The notes below the pieces were generated by a model. It was not told the origin of the DNA and did not search any database. It saw only the letters and a list, made by a program, of their open reading frames with translations. DNA of 24,570 nucleotides, taken from CAYSRM01 sp964475205. Its GTDB lineage: Bacteria; Verrucomicrobiota; Kiritimatiellia; UBA8416; CAYSRM01. This document shows positions 1 through 7,692 of the stretch, piece after piece (the stretch's first letter is position 1; the number at the start of each line of letters is the position of its first letter). The DNA is taken from the NCBI GenBank assembly GCA_964475205.1, contig CAYYVQ010000046.1, forward strand, positions 1-24,570, given 5' to 3'. Made by a program: the position numbers and the translations under genes.

Positions 1-51
1 GGAACTCTGGCCACGCCAAACGTGGCAAAATGGCCATAATGAGAATTGCCG
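1..51 (+). mobile_element. Right end of a ~200-bp MITE-like element (copy 1, truncated by window edge)
   Basis: These bases match the right part of the complete element at 21727-21927, including the shared internal block (ggaactctgg, then an inverted pair around caaacgtgg) and the terminal repeat ending gagaattgccg. The last terminal bases differ from the other copies (ccg instead of ctg). The left part lies outside the window, so its target duplication cannot be checked. If the 9-bp rule of the other two copies holds, the right-hand duplication would be CCTGGATTC at 52-60. Confidence 0.8.
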
Positions 52-149
52 CCTGGATTCGGGAAGCAATTGCCGGCTGCCCGGTATTCTGTTAAATTTT
101 AGCTTTGTAAACTCATGATACTGAAACATGAGAGGCATTGGAGGCAACA

Positions 150-1022
150 ATGAATTTTGAAAACAGAAAAATTAGAGAAGTATTCGGGGCCGGAAGATGG
201 TACCCGGCAGATGGCCACCGGCTTAGATCCATGGTAAAGAGTTTTATTGACGGCGCCCTCGTGCCTGGATCAGGCGGCAAGGTGACAGCCGGCATTGCCC
301 CGCATGCGGGATATGTTTTTTCCGGTCCCATCGCCGGGCATACATTCCGCGCTTTCCGGGACAGCGCCAGGAGATGGGCCCCGCCGGAGACATTGGTGAT
401 ACTGGGTTTTTCACACGGGGGCGGATTCAGTGGAACAGCCCTGATGGATGGAGACGCGATTGAGACGCCTGCAGGGACCGTGAAGCTGGACACAGAAGCA
501 GGGAGGTTGCTTCAAAATTCAGCTTCCTCCGTGTATTTTGATTATTCTCCCCACAGGGGCGAGCATTCCGCTGAGAACGAGATACCTTTTGCCCAGGTTG
601 CGCTGCCCGAGTCCAATCTGGTGGTAGGCCTGATCGGGGATCACGAGGAACAAACCGTGGAAGAACTGGTTCAGGCGCTGGAGCAGCTTTCCTTGAAAAA
701 AGAAATTGCTGTTGTGGCAAGTTCCGACATGCTGCATAGCCCTGATTATGAACTGGTGAGCGCAACCGACCGTAGAACACTTGATAAGATTGCGGCTATG
801 GATGAAGCAGGTCTCCGCCGTGAATGGAGCTATTCCAACCAGATTTTGTGCGGGCTCTCGCCGGTGAGGGCGGCTATGAAATGGGCAGGGTTGCAAAATG
901 TTTCGACCGGCAGAATACTGCAGTATCGCAACAGCGGGGACGATTACCCCGAAAGCCGGGGAAACTGGGTAGTGGGTTACGGGTCTGTGGTATTTGCCGC
1001 AAGTGAAGACGCCAAGAGATAA
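150..1022 (+). CDS. amrB: MEMO1-family protein (AmmeMemoRadiSam system protein B)
   Basis: This is a 290-residue member of the MEMO family, a fold related to extradiol dioxygenases. The residues matching the metal-site region of human MEMO1 are present: His52 in PHAGYVFSG, His89 in GFSHGG, Asp193 and His196 in SSDMLH, and Cys234 in ILCGLSP. The EHSAENEIPF stretch matches the conserved EHSxExQxPF family motif. The start is ATG 150 because GGAGG at 140-144 sits five bases upstream; a TTG at 138 would overlap that site. Bacterial members usually sit with an AMMECR1 protein and a radical-SAM enzyme, and neither is in the window. The molecular role of the bacterial protein is not settled. It converges with the next gene, with only 21 bases between the stops. 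Confidence 0.88.
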   Translation: MNFENRKIREVFGAGRWYPADGHRLRSMVKSFIDGALVPGSGGKVTAGIAPHAGYVFSGPIAGHTFRAFRDSARRWAPPETLVILGFSHGGGFSGTALMDGDAIETPAGTVKLDTEAGRLLQNSASSVYFDYSPHRGEHSAENEIPFAQVALPESNLVVGLIGDHEEQTVEELVQALEQLSLKKEIAVVASSDMLHSPDYELVSATDRRTLDKIAAMDEAGLRREWSYSNQILCGLSPVRAAMKWAGLQNVSTGRILQYRNSGDDYPESRGNWVVGYGSVVFAASEDAKR

Positions 1023-1043
1023 GCCATATTATGCTGTCGGATT

Positions 1044-1622
1044 TTACAGAAAAAGTGTGCATGTTCTGTCGTACATTTTTTCAGAAAGACTCCTGTTGTG
1101 GAGAATAAAAGAAAAATTATAGAGCTTGTTGTTGTGCTTGTCTTCTGCCTTGAATGATCCTTCCAGGAATTCGTTATTCCATTTTGCTTCGTCTATAGCT
1201 GCCCAGCGGAGCAGCCATACCAGGAAAAAGGGCAGCAGGTCGGCGTCGATGGTGTCCGGCGGCAGTTCGGTGCGCAGGATATTCACATCGCTTTCCGTAA
1301 AAAGGTCGATGATAACTGAGGGCGGCGGACCGGTGAGCTCGAGTTCTGCGGCGGTTTGCCTCATCATTTTTTCAAGGTCGCCATGAAGAAGCTGTTCCAT
1401 TTCCTTTTCATGCAGGAGCCCGGGGAATAGCTGTCGCCTTTCAATTTCACCGGCCGATGTTCCGCGTATGGCTATTTTTCGTATTGCCGGATCAAGAAAC
1501 CGGGCTTCATCCATCAACGCAGGCCAGAATTTTGCGGCACTGTTACTGTATGCGACGCCGTTTATAAAAAGAAACCGGGTCGGCCTTCTCCGGTAATTCT
1601 CCCTTGTTATTAATCCGCTCAT
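1044..1622 (-). CDS. Hypothetical protein, 192 aa
   Basis: I do not recognise this protein. It has no obvious signal peptide. The N-terminus is basic (RENYRRRPTRF). The middle is acidic and helical, with a hydrophobic stretch around residues 130-142 (DLLPFFLVWLLRWAAI) that is too broken by charge to be a clear membrane helix. The C-terminus is KMYDRTCTLFL. The ATG at 1622 has no strong ribosome binding site. Coding is supported by the length, by a clean gap to the convergent amrB-like gene, and by the lack of a better frame. It is divergent from the gene at 2065. The promoter region between them (1623-2064) carries the mobile repeat at 1774-1971. Confidence 0.65.
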   Translation of the reverse strand: MSGLITRENYRRRPTRFLFINGVAYSNSAAKFWPALMDEARFLDPAIRKIAIRGTSAGEIERRQLFPGLLHEKEMEQLLHGDLEKMMRQTAAELELTGPPPSVIIDLFTESDVNILRTELPPDTIDADLLPFFLVWLLRWAAIDEAKWNNEFLEGSFKAEDKHNNKLYNFSFILHNRSLSEKMYDRTCTLFL

Positions 1623-1773
1623 GTCAATAGTTCTTAATTTTTCAGCGCAGATAAATCTATAATGTTGCCCTTGACCTGCAGCCCGTGTTTTTCTTGCAGT
1701 TTATAATAGCACTCTACTGTTGATCAGTGACAGATAAATGCCGGTTAATTGCCAGGGTGTCCGGCGCAATCTT

Positions 1774-1971
1774 CAGCAATTCTAATTATCGCCATTTTGC
1801 CACGTCTGGCCTGGCGGGAGATCCTGCACGATATTGCCGCCACGCGCGAGTAGGCCCGGCTTCACCGAAAGCCGAGGCCCGAACAGCGCTGGGCTTCGGT
1901 GAAGCCCGCGCTACTACGCACATCCTCATTCCAATAGGTTTTTTGGGAAGAGGCCATAATGAGAATTGCTG
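1774..1971 (-). mobile_element. MITE-like element, complete copy 2, with 9-bp target duplication
   Basis: This 198-bp element is the reverse complement of the copy at 21727-21927, with scattered differences. Its ends are inverted repeats: CAGCAATTCTAATTATCGCC at the left and the complement of CAGCAATTCTCATTATGGCC at the right. It is flanked by perfect direct repeats CGCAATCTT at 1765-1773 and 1972-1980, the mark of transposition. The interior folds into hairpins such as GGGCTTC-loop-GAAGCCC. No transposase is encoded. It lies in the 442-base divergent intergenic region between the genes starting at 1622 and 2065, otherwise empty except for the promoter at 1979-2007. The open frames through it are products of the repeat sequence. 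Confidence 0.93.
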
Positions 1972-1978
1972 CGCAATC

Positions 1979-2007
1979 TTGACAAACAGCGTTCTGCTAA
2001 ACATAAT
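1979..2007 (+). promoter_or_regulatory. Strong sigma-70-type promoter for the gene at 2065
   Basis: TTGACA at 1979-1984 is followed by exactly 17 bases and CATAAT at 2002-2007, a near-consensus vegetative promoter. The predicted transcript start near 2014 gives a leader of about 50 bases before ATG 2065. The first two bases of the -35 box are the last two bases of the right-hand 9-bp target duplication of the upstream element, so the insertion preserved the box. Confidence 0.7.
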
Positions 2008-2064
2008 TCGGGTAGTTTACGGGCCAATGTGTGGCCTGCAATCAGACGGGGTATTGGAGGAAAG

Positions 2065-2535
2065 ATGAATCTGAATGACGAACAGAAACAGGCAGTAGAG
2101 AAATGGGTGGATGAAGGCTGCGGACTTGCGGAAATACAGAACAGGCTTTCGGATGAATTTGGAGTTTCCACAACTTACATGGATGTTCGTTTTCTGCTGA
2201 TAGATCTTGGTCTTGAAATCAAGGAAAAAGAGTCGGCGGAACCGGATTTGCCCCCCGGACTTCAGGACGCTGCGGCAGGAGTACCTGAAGGGGCCGTCCC
2301 CGGCAAACAGGCTGGTAGTTCGGGAGTGTCTGTTACGGTTGATAAGCTTACCAAGCCCGGAAGCGTTGTTAACGGCGAGGTGGTATTTTCCGATGGAGTA
2401 AGGGGATCCTGGTCTCTTGACCAGATGGGTCGACTTGCCATATCGGCGGAACGCGAAGGCTATAATCCAAGCGAAGAAGATCTGGCTTCTTTTCAGGAGG
2501 AGCTTAAAAATCAGTTGCAGCGTCGCGGCTTTTAA
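2065..2535 (+). CDS. Small two-domain protein of unknown function, 156 aa
   Basis: Residues 1-52 form a compact helical domain (MNLNDEQKQAVEKWVDEG, then LAEIQNRLSDEFG and YMDVRFLLIDLGL) that resembles a winged-helix or resolvase-like helix-turn-helix. A Pro/Gly/Ala-rich linker spans about 53-98. The C-terminal part, 99-156, begins SVTVDKLTKPGSVVNGEVVFSDG, looks beta-rich and ends in a charged helix. I associate this architecture with uncharacterised proteins of Verrucomicrobia/Lentisphaerae-type bacteria but cannot name a function. ATG 2065 is set by GGAGG at 2056-2060. It is a single gene behind its own strong promoter, converging with the response regulator gene. Confidence 0.8.
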   Translation: MNLNDEQKQAVEKWVDEGCGLAEIQNRLSDEFGVSTTYMDVRFLLIDLGLEIKEKESAEPDLPPGLQDAAAGVPEGAVPGKQAGSSGVSVTVDKLTKPGSVVNGEVVFSDGVRGSWSLDQMGRLAISAEREGYNPSEEDLASFQEELKNQLQRRGF

Positions 2536-2586
2536 CCCGGCTTTCTCTAAGAATTCCTGTGACAACTGCGGGTTAGCCCGATGCTT

Positions 2587-4005
2587 TCATTTTCCGGAGC
2601 CACCCTGCCGGGCCAGACCGGGCCTTCTCTTGTGAGTTTTTTCCTCGGGCGGAAGCTTTCTGTACAATGTTGCCAGGCTTATCCCCAGAGTTTTCGCTGC
2701 TTTATCTTTATCATTGTCGAATAACTGAATCAGTTTTTGAAGGTATTCCTTTTCTTTTTCTTCGAGGTATTCTTTGAGAGGAAGGAAACCTTTCGAGGAT
2801 GATGAGCCTATATTGATGCCCATGCTCATTTCGGCAACCCTGTGGAGGATTTTCTGAGGCAACAGGTCAGGCCGGATTTCATCGCTGTTGGCAAATGTGA
2901 GGCAGTGCTTAATGGCATTTTCAAGTTCCCGGACATTTCCGGGCCAGTCATACTTCATGATTATATTGCGTGTTTCCATGTGTAATCCAGGCAGCTTGCG
3001 CCCCGGTGGAGTTTCTTTCTGAATAATGTGCTGAATCAGCGGCGGTATATCTTTTTTTCTTTTTCTAAGCGGTTCGATGTGGATGGGTATTACGTTGAGC
3101 CGGTAATACAGGTCTTCTCGGAATGAACCGTCTGCTACAGAATCTTCAAGGGGGATATTTGTTGCGGCAATGACCCTGGCATCAACGTTTATGTTTTCGT
3201 TGCCGCCGACGCGCCTGCTTTCTTTTTCCTGGAGTACCCGCAGCAGCTTGCCTTGTGTGGGTTTGGGAATTGCGCTTATTTCGTCGAGAAAGATGGTTCC
3301 GCCCTGGGCAGCTTCAAACAGACCTTGTTTCTCAGATGAAGCCCCGGTAAACGCTCCTTTAACGTGTCCGAACAATTCCGACTCAAGGAGCGGTTCCGGC
3401 AGCGCCGCGCAATTTACGGCCAGAAACCTTTCTTTTTTTCTGTGGCTGTATGAATGAATGGCTTTGGCGATAAGTTCTTTGCCGGTTCCGCTTTCGCCAT
3501 AAATGAGTACCGTAGTGTTGGTAGGGGCGATCCTGGTGATGTCCCTGCATACTTCCTGCATAGATGCACTTTGTGCGATTATGTTGTCGAACTGGTATTT
3601 AGTGCTGAGCTGAGCTTTAAGATCCTTGTTGTCATGCATGGCCTTGCTGTATTGCAACGCACGATCAACAGTAACAATGAGCTCGTCCACCTTGAACGGT
3701 TTTGTCAGGTAATCGAAGGCTCCAAGTTTCATTGCCTCTATGGCGCTTTCGATCGACCCGAAAGCTGTGAGCATAATAACGGATGCCGCCGGTTGAATTT
3801 CCCGGGTCCTGCGCAGAAGCTCCATCCCGTCTATGGGGCTCATCCTGATATCGCTTATAAGCAGATCAAAACGCCGGTCTTTCAGCGCTGCCAGGGCTTT
3901 TTCACCGTCCCGGAAGGTTTCCATTTCGTGACCTTCCGACTTGAGGACAGTGTTCAGCAAGGTCAGTATATTGGCTTCGTTGTCAACTACAATTATTCGT
4001 GCCAT
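2587..4005 (-). CDS. NtrC-family sigma-54-dependent response regulator
   Basis: This 472-residue protein has the classical three domains. The receiver (1-120) has phospho-acceptor Asp52 in LLISDIRM, Thr80 and Lys102. The AAA+ domain (about 140-380) has Walker A GESGTGKE at 170-177, the sigma-54 contact loop GAFTGA at 217-222, and Walker B TIFLDE. A Fis-type helix-turn-helix ends the protein (KAAKTLGISLATLYRKL). The acidic pocket reads VVDNE rather than the usual DD or DE pair. The start is ATG 4005, with GAGGA about nine bases upstream; an in-frame ATG at 4065 has no ribosome binding site. It should activate sigma-54 promoters on phosphorylation. Its kinase is not adjacent; the kinase at 18862-20232 is the only one in the window. 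Confidence 0.94.
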   Translation of the reverse strand: MARIIVVDNEANILTLLNTVLKSEGHEMETFRDGEKALAALKDRRFDLLISDIRMSPIDGMELLRRTREIQPAASVIMLTAFGSIESAIEAMKLGAFDYLTKPFKVDELIVTVDRALQYSKAMHDNKDLKAQLSTKYQFDNIIAQSASMQEVCRDITRIAPTNTTVLIYGESGTGKELIAKAIHSYSHRKKERFLAVNCAALPEPLLESELFGHVKGAFTGASSEKQGLFEAAQGGTIFLDEISAIPKPTQGKLLRVLQEKESRRVGGNENINVDARVIAATNIPLEDSVADGSFREDLYYRLNVIPIHIEPLRKRKKDIPPLIQHIIQKETPPGRKLPGLHMETRNIIMKYDWPGNVRELENAIKHCLTFANSDEIRPDLLPQKILHRVAEMSMGINIGSSSSKGFLPLKEYLEEKEKEYLQKLIQLFDNDKDKAAKTLGISLATLYRKLPPEEKTHKRRPGLARQGGSGK

Positions 4006-4128
4006 CAGGCTATTCCTCAGATGCAGATTTGAAATAATACTATGGAAACGCTCATTCTGTAGCAAGAGCGAAACGCTGTCGGTACAAAGGTTTCAAAACC
4101 GCTTTGCCATGGCGGGTTCAGGCTGTTG

Positions 4129-4157
4129 TTGTTTTTCGTGTTAACCTTCTATATTAT
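4129..4157 (+). promoter_or_regulatory. Candidate promoter for proC
   Basis: TTGTTT at 4129-4134, 17 bases, then TATTAT at 4152-4157 lies 40 bases before the proC start. The -10 box is good and the -35 box weak. An overlapping alternative is TTGTTG at 4126 with TATATT at 4150, 18 bases apart. Confidence 0.4.
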
Positions 4158-4196
4158 GCACTCTTTATTGTGATTATTTTTTGCAGGAGGATAAGT

Positions 4197-4994
4197 ATGA
4201 AAATCGGGTTTATCGGATGCGGCAAAATGTCAGAGGCTATAATATCGTCACTGGTTCAATCAAAAATTGCAGGCGCGCACGAACTTTTTGCCAGTGATGT
4301 AGATGCTGAAAGAAGGCGCATCGTAAAAGGTCGCTACGGGCTAAACATATATACCAGAAATGATGCGATCTGCGATATGGCTGATATCATATTTCTTGCT
4401 GTTAAACCTCAAAGTCTGGACGAGGTTATGGAAGAGATTTCCAGTTATCTCGCCCCTGAACATCTTGTGATTTCAATTGCTGCCGGAAAAACAATTTCCT
4501 GTCTTGAAAACGGCCTGGGCGACGCAAGGGTTATCCGTGTTATGCCAAACCTGCCTTGTACCGTTGGCGAGGGAATGAGTGTTTTCTGCGCCGGTAGAAG
4601 AGCTTCTGCGAAAGACAGGAGAAACGCAGAAAAACTTTTGAACAGTTTCGGCAAGGTTCTCGAGCTGCCGGAAGAAGTGTTTGACGCTGTAACTGCTGTC
4701 AGCGGTTCGGGTCCGGCATTTTTTTCTTATTTCCTCGAAAAAATGATCGCGGCCGGGGTCAATGCAGGCTTAAAGCGCCAGGACGCCATCGTGCTGGCAG
4801 AACAAACCATGCTCGGCACTTCTCGGCTTCTCATCGAGCGTGACATGACTCCTGATGAACTCATAAAAGCGGTGGCTTCGCCGAAAGGAACTACCGCTGA
4901 AGGGCTCGCGGTGCTTCAGGAATCCGATATTGATCTGATAATGGACAGAACAATCGCTGCTGCCGCCAGGCGCAGCAGGGACTTAAGTTCGTAG
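4197..4994 (+). CDS. proC: Pyrroline-5-carboxylate reductase
   Basis: This enzyme reduces 1-pyrroline-5-carboxylate to proline with NAD(P)H, the last step of proline synthesis. Its 265 residues are the usual family length. The N-terminus has the Rossmann motif IGFIGCGKM. VIRVMPNLPCTVGEGMSV follows in the middle, then the dimer/active-site motif AVSGSGPAFF, and near the end SPKGTTAEGL, the counterpart of the family's SPGGTT signature. ATG 4197 is fixed by AGGAGG at 4185-4190; an upstream in-frame ATG at 4104 would add a non-homologous hydrophobic extension. It is divergent from the response regulator gene and converges with the acyl-CoA dehydrogenase gene, so it is probably monocistronic. Confidence 0.96.
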   Translation: MKIGFIGCGKMSEAIISSLVQSKIAGAHELFASDVDAERRRIVKGRYGLNIYTRNDAICDMADIIFLAVKPQSLDEVMEEISSYLAPEHLVISIAAGKTISCLENGLGDARVIRVMPNLPCTVGEGMSVFCAGRRASAKDRRNAEKLLNSFGKVLELPEEVFDAVTAVSGSGPAFFSYFLEKMIAAGVNAGLKRQDAIVLAEQTMLGTSRLLIERDMTPDELIKAVASPKGTTAEGLAVLQESDIDLIMDRTIAAAARRSRDLSS

Positions 4995-5050
4995 CCAGCC
5001 TATAGTTTACAAACCATCGATCTCAGGCCATGAACCGACCGGAGAGATGC

Positions 5051-5068
5051 ATCCGCCATCCTGCGGAT
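5051..5068. terminator. Hairpin between convergent proC and acyl-CoA dehydrogenase genes
   Basis: ATCCGC and GCGGAT form a perfect 6-bp stem with a 6-base loop, 57 bases after the proC stop and 41 bases beyond the stop of the opposing gene. There is no clean T-run next to the stem, so the terminator role is only suggested by position. Confidence 0.25.
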
Positions 5069-5108
5069 TCACAGATTTGCTTTTCCGCTTTCAGCTTAGT
5101 CTTGCCGC

Positions 5109-6266
5109 CTATTTAAGTTTTGCGGCTTCCTTGACGAGGTTGAGCCCTACAACTTCTCTCTGGATCTGGTTTGTTCCTTCGTAGATCTGGGTGATCTTAG
5201 CGTCGCGCATCATCTTTTCTACGGGGTATTCCTTCATGTAGCCGTAGCCGCCGAAAACCTGTACCGCATCGGTAGTGACTTTCATCGCCACATCGGCTGC
5301 GAACAGTTTGCACATCGCCGAAAACTTGCTGTATTTTTTTGCTCCGCTGTCGATGTAACGGGCAGTCTGATACACCAAAGCCCGGGCGGCTTCAACTTGA
5401 GTGGCCATGTCCGCAAGCATGAACTGAATGGCCTGGAATGATGATATGGATTTGCCGAACTGTTTTCTCTGCCTGCTGTATTTCACCGCTTCTTCCAGCG
5501 CGCCAGCCGCAATGCCCAGCGCCTGGGCGGCTACACCCGGACGCGACTTGTCAAGGGTCTTCATTGCCACCATGAAGCCCATGCCTTCTTTGCTGATCAG
5601 GTTTTCCTCCGGTATCCTGCAGTCTTGAAAGATAAGTTCACGTGTTGCCGAAGCTCTTATGCCCATCTTGTTTTCTTTTTTGCCGAACTCGAATCCAGGC
5701 GTTCCCCTTTCAACGATGAAAGCGCTTGCTCCGCGGGACCCTTTGCTTTTGTCTGTCATGGCTATGACTGTATAGATCTCAGCTTCCCCGCCATTGGTTA
5801 TCCATTGCTTCGTTCCATTAAGAACATATTCATTGCCTTCCTTCTTTGCTGTTGTCCTGGTTCCGCCGGCGTCGCTTCCGGCTTCGGGTTCAGTAAGGGC
5901 GAAGGCGGCAAGTTTTTTCCCCGCTGCAAGGTCGGGAAGATATTTCTTCTTCTGTTCTTCCGACCCGTGAAGGAGGATGGGGTATGTGCCTAATCCGCTG
6001 CCGGCCATGGCCAGAGAGATTCCTCCGCAGGCTTTTGAGAGTTCTTCGACAGCAATTACTGTTTCCATAACGCCGCCGCCCATGCCACCGTATTCCTCTG
6101 GTATCGAAACACCGAACAGGTCTGCTTGTGCCATTACCTTCACCACGTCCCATGGAAATTCCTGCTTTTCGTCATATTCTTCTCTGACGGGTTTGATTTT
6201 TTCCTCTGCTATCTGAGAACAGAGTTCTTTTATCATCTGTTGTTCTTCGGTCAGTCCGTAATCCAT
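5109..6266 (-). CDS. Acyl-CoA dehydrogenase (short-chain / butyryl-CoA type)
   Basis: This FAD enzyme introduces a trans-2 double bond into acyl-CoA and normally passes electrons to an ETF. Its 385 residues match the short-chain family length. FAD-binding signatures are visible: FALTEPEAGSDAGG at 123-135 and QWITNGG at 154-160. The C-terminal domain has RKQFGKSISSFQAIQF and QVFGGYGYMKEYPVEK, with catalytic base Glu363 in IYEGTNQIQ. ATG 6266 follows GGAGG by six bases; a longer in-frame start at 6317 would read through that site. No etfAB, crotonase or thiolase gene is in the window, so direction (beta-oxidation or butyrate/crotonyl-CoA reduction) cannot be told. It lies 166 bases downstream of the epimerase gene on the same strand. 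Confidence 0.94.
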   Translation of the reverse strand: MDYGLTEEQQMIKELCSQIAEEKIKPVREEYDEKQEFPWDVVKVMAQADLFGVSIPEEYGGMGGGVMETVIAVEELSKACGGISLAMAGSGLGTYPILLHGSEEQKKKYLPDLAAGKKLAAFALTEPEAGSDAGGTRTTAKKEGNEYVLNGTKQWITNGGEAEIYTVIAMTDKSKGSRGASAFIVERGTPGFEFGKKENKMGIRASATRELIFQDCRIPEENLISKEGMGFMVAMKTLDKSRPGVAAQALGIAAGALEEAVKYSRQRKQFGKSISSFQAIQFMLADMATQVEAARALVYQTARYIDSGAKKYSKFSAMCKLFAADVAMKVTTDAVQVFGGYGYMKEYPVEKMMRDAKITQIYEGTNQIQREVVGLNLVKEAAKLK

Positions 6267-6377
6267 ATTTTCCTCCTTCAATCCCGCCGGCATTTCCGCA
6301 AACGGGGCAATAAACATCGCTTTTCAACCCGGGTCATTAGAAAAATAACACATAGCGCAGGCCAATAAGCATAAGAT

Positions 6378-6407
6378 GTTATATGTATTTAGAAATCGAG
6401 CAAGCAA
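6378..6407 (-). promoter_or_regulatory. Weak candidate promoter for the acyl-CoA dehydrogenase gene
   Basis: On the minus strand, TTGCTT (6402-6407) is followed by 18 bases and TATAAC (6378-6383). It lies in the 166-base gap upstream of ATG 6266. The -10 box is good and the -35 box poor. Confidence 0.28.
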
Positions 6408-6432
6408 AAAGGCTGGCGCAAATAAAACACGT

Positions 6433-7356
6433 CTATCCAACGAGCCTGTCGATAAGCCGGGCGAGCCCTTCCGCAAGAGAGAACCTTGGGCGGTATCCGA
6501 GCTGAGACGATATCCTGGAGATATCAGCTACAGAGCGCCTGATATCTCCTGCCCGGGCGTCTTTGAACCTGGTGTTGAATTCTCCGCCAAGAAGTTCGCG
6601 AAATGAGTCGAGCAACTGAAGCAATGAAATTTCTCTACCGGCTCCCACGTTATAGACATTGCCGGAAGCTTGCGGATTCTGCATGGCCAGCAGGTTGGCC
6701 TGTACCACATCCTTGACATATACAAAATCCCGGGTCTGATGTCCGTCGCCGAAGACGACCGGATTTTTTCCCGACCTTATAAAATCAGCAAACCTCGAAA
6801 TTACCCCGGAATACATTGAGGATGGGTCCTGGCGCGGTCCGTAAACGTTAAAATAACGCAGGCACACGGTTTCCAGCCCGTAAAGCCTGGAAAAAAGCCG
6901 CGAGTAGTGCTCGGCATCCAGCTTCGAGAGACCGTACGGGGATTCCGGGCAGGGCTTCATATCTTCGGTTTTCGGCAAGGCAGGATCGTTGCCGTAAACC
7001 GCTGCGGAACTTGCGGAGACAACTCTCCTTACCCCGTTGTCGCGCGCTGCAAGCAGGACTTTCAGTGTGCCCAGGCTGTTTATATTGTGATTCTCCAGTG
7101 GGTCTTCTACTGATTTAAAAACAGAGACCAGCGCAGCCTGGTGAAAAATGCCGTCTACGCTTTTCATCTCATTTTTCAATGCGGCATCGTCCCGAATATC
7201 GGCTTTTACCAGTTTTATTCGCTCGATATGTGCAATGTTTTTTTCGTACCCTGAGGACAGATTGTCGTAAACGATGATTTCATGTCCTTCTTCCGCCAAT
7301 GCCTCGGCGATATGGGAACCGATAAATCCGCAACCGCCTGTAATCAAGTATTTCAA
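6433..7356 (-). CDS. NAD-dependent epimerase/dehydratase (UDP-sugar 4-epimerase-like)
   Basis: This is an extended short-chain dehydrogenase of about 307 residues. It begins KYLITGGCGFIGSHIAEAL with the NAD-binding GxxGxxG. The active site is SASSAAVYG with Tyr141 and Lys145 in SPYGLSKLDAEHY. Later motifs include YFNVYGPRQDPSS, RDFVYVKDVV and NVGAGREISLLQL, typical of UDP-glucose/UDP-GlcNAc 4-epimerases (GalE/WbpP group); the exact sugar cannot be read from sequence. I chose TTG 7356 because GGAGG lies eight bases upstream and the protein then starts at the family's usual position. The alternative ATG 7371 would itself contain the GGAGG and lacks its own site. It is probably used for surface polysaccharide precursors. 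Confidence 0.9.
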   Translation of the reverse strand: MKYLITGGCGFIGSHIAEALAEEGHEIIVYDNLSSGYEKNIAHIERIKLVKADIRDDAALKNEMKSVDGIFHQAALVSVFKSVEDPLENHNINSLGTLKVLLAARDNGVRRVVSASSAAVYGNDPALPKTEDMKPCPESPYGLSKLDAEHYSRLFSRLYGLETVCLRYFNVYGPRQDPSSMYSGVISRFADFIRSGKNPVVFGDGHQTRDFVYVKDVVQANLLAMQNPQASGNVYNVGAGREISLLQLLDSFRELLGGEFNTRFKDARAGDIRRSVADISRISSQLGYRPRFSLAEGLARLIDRLVG

Positions 7357-7477
7357 CTCTCCTGCCTCCATTTTGCTTAAGGTTCATTTTTATCACAGTA
7401 TGCCAGGGCGCAAGGCTCTTCAAGCAGATTAATGGAAACGGGCTCTTGAGTTTTTTCTAGCTTTCGCATAGTCTCTT

Positions 7478-7652
7478 GCCTGATCTATTCATCAACTTCG
7501 TAATGAGAGTGCGCAGGTTGCTTTAGATCAATGGCTTTGCGCAGATAGCCGGGTGAAGGCGTATGAACATACGTCAAGATCGGCTGGCAAGCAAAGTCGT
7601 TGAAATGAAGTGACATGTACACTCGTAATAGATTTTTATGAATAGATCAGGC
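7478..7652. repeat. 175-bp inverted-repeat element upstream of the acyl carrier protein gene
   Basis: The ends are perfect 15-bp inverted repeats: GCCTGATCTATTCAT at 7478-7492 and its complement at 7638-7652. Inside is a nested fold: CTTTGC/GCAAAG (7535 and 7591), AGCCG/CGGCT (7547 and 7581), and a 6-bp hairpin CGTATG-AA-CATACG at 7560-7573. A lone copy of the same end sequence is at 10959-10975. The element occupies most of the 336-base gap between the divergent epimerase and ACP genes. It could be a mobile repeat or a structured leader. I see no target duplication and no clear promoter nearby. Confidence 0.6.
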
Positions 7653-7692
7653 TTGGGGCGTTTTAGGATAGGAATGTAAAAAAGGAGGAAAT

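Noticed and set aside
1786..2068. Open frames of 72 and 113 codons through the repeat near 1800-2000, and a related frame at 21778-22005 sharing VVARASPKPSAV
   Set aside because: The shared peptide arises because both frames cross copies of the same non-coding element. Frames break at element ends, there are no ribosome binding sites, and they run into unrelated flanking sequence.
3454..4032. 192-codon open frame antisense to the response regulator
   Set aside because: It is a mirror of the receiver/AAA+ coding region, with no ribosome binding site and no family resemblance.
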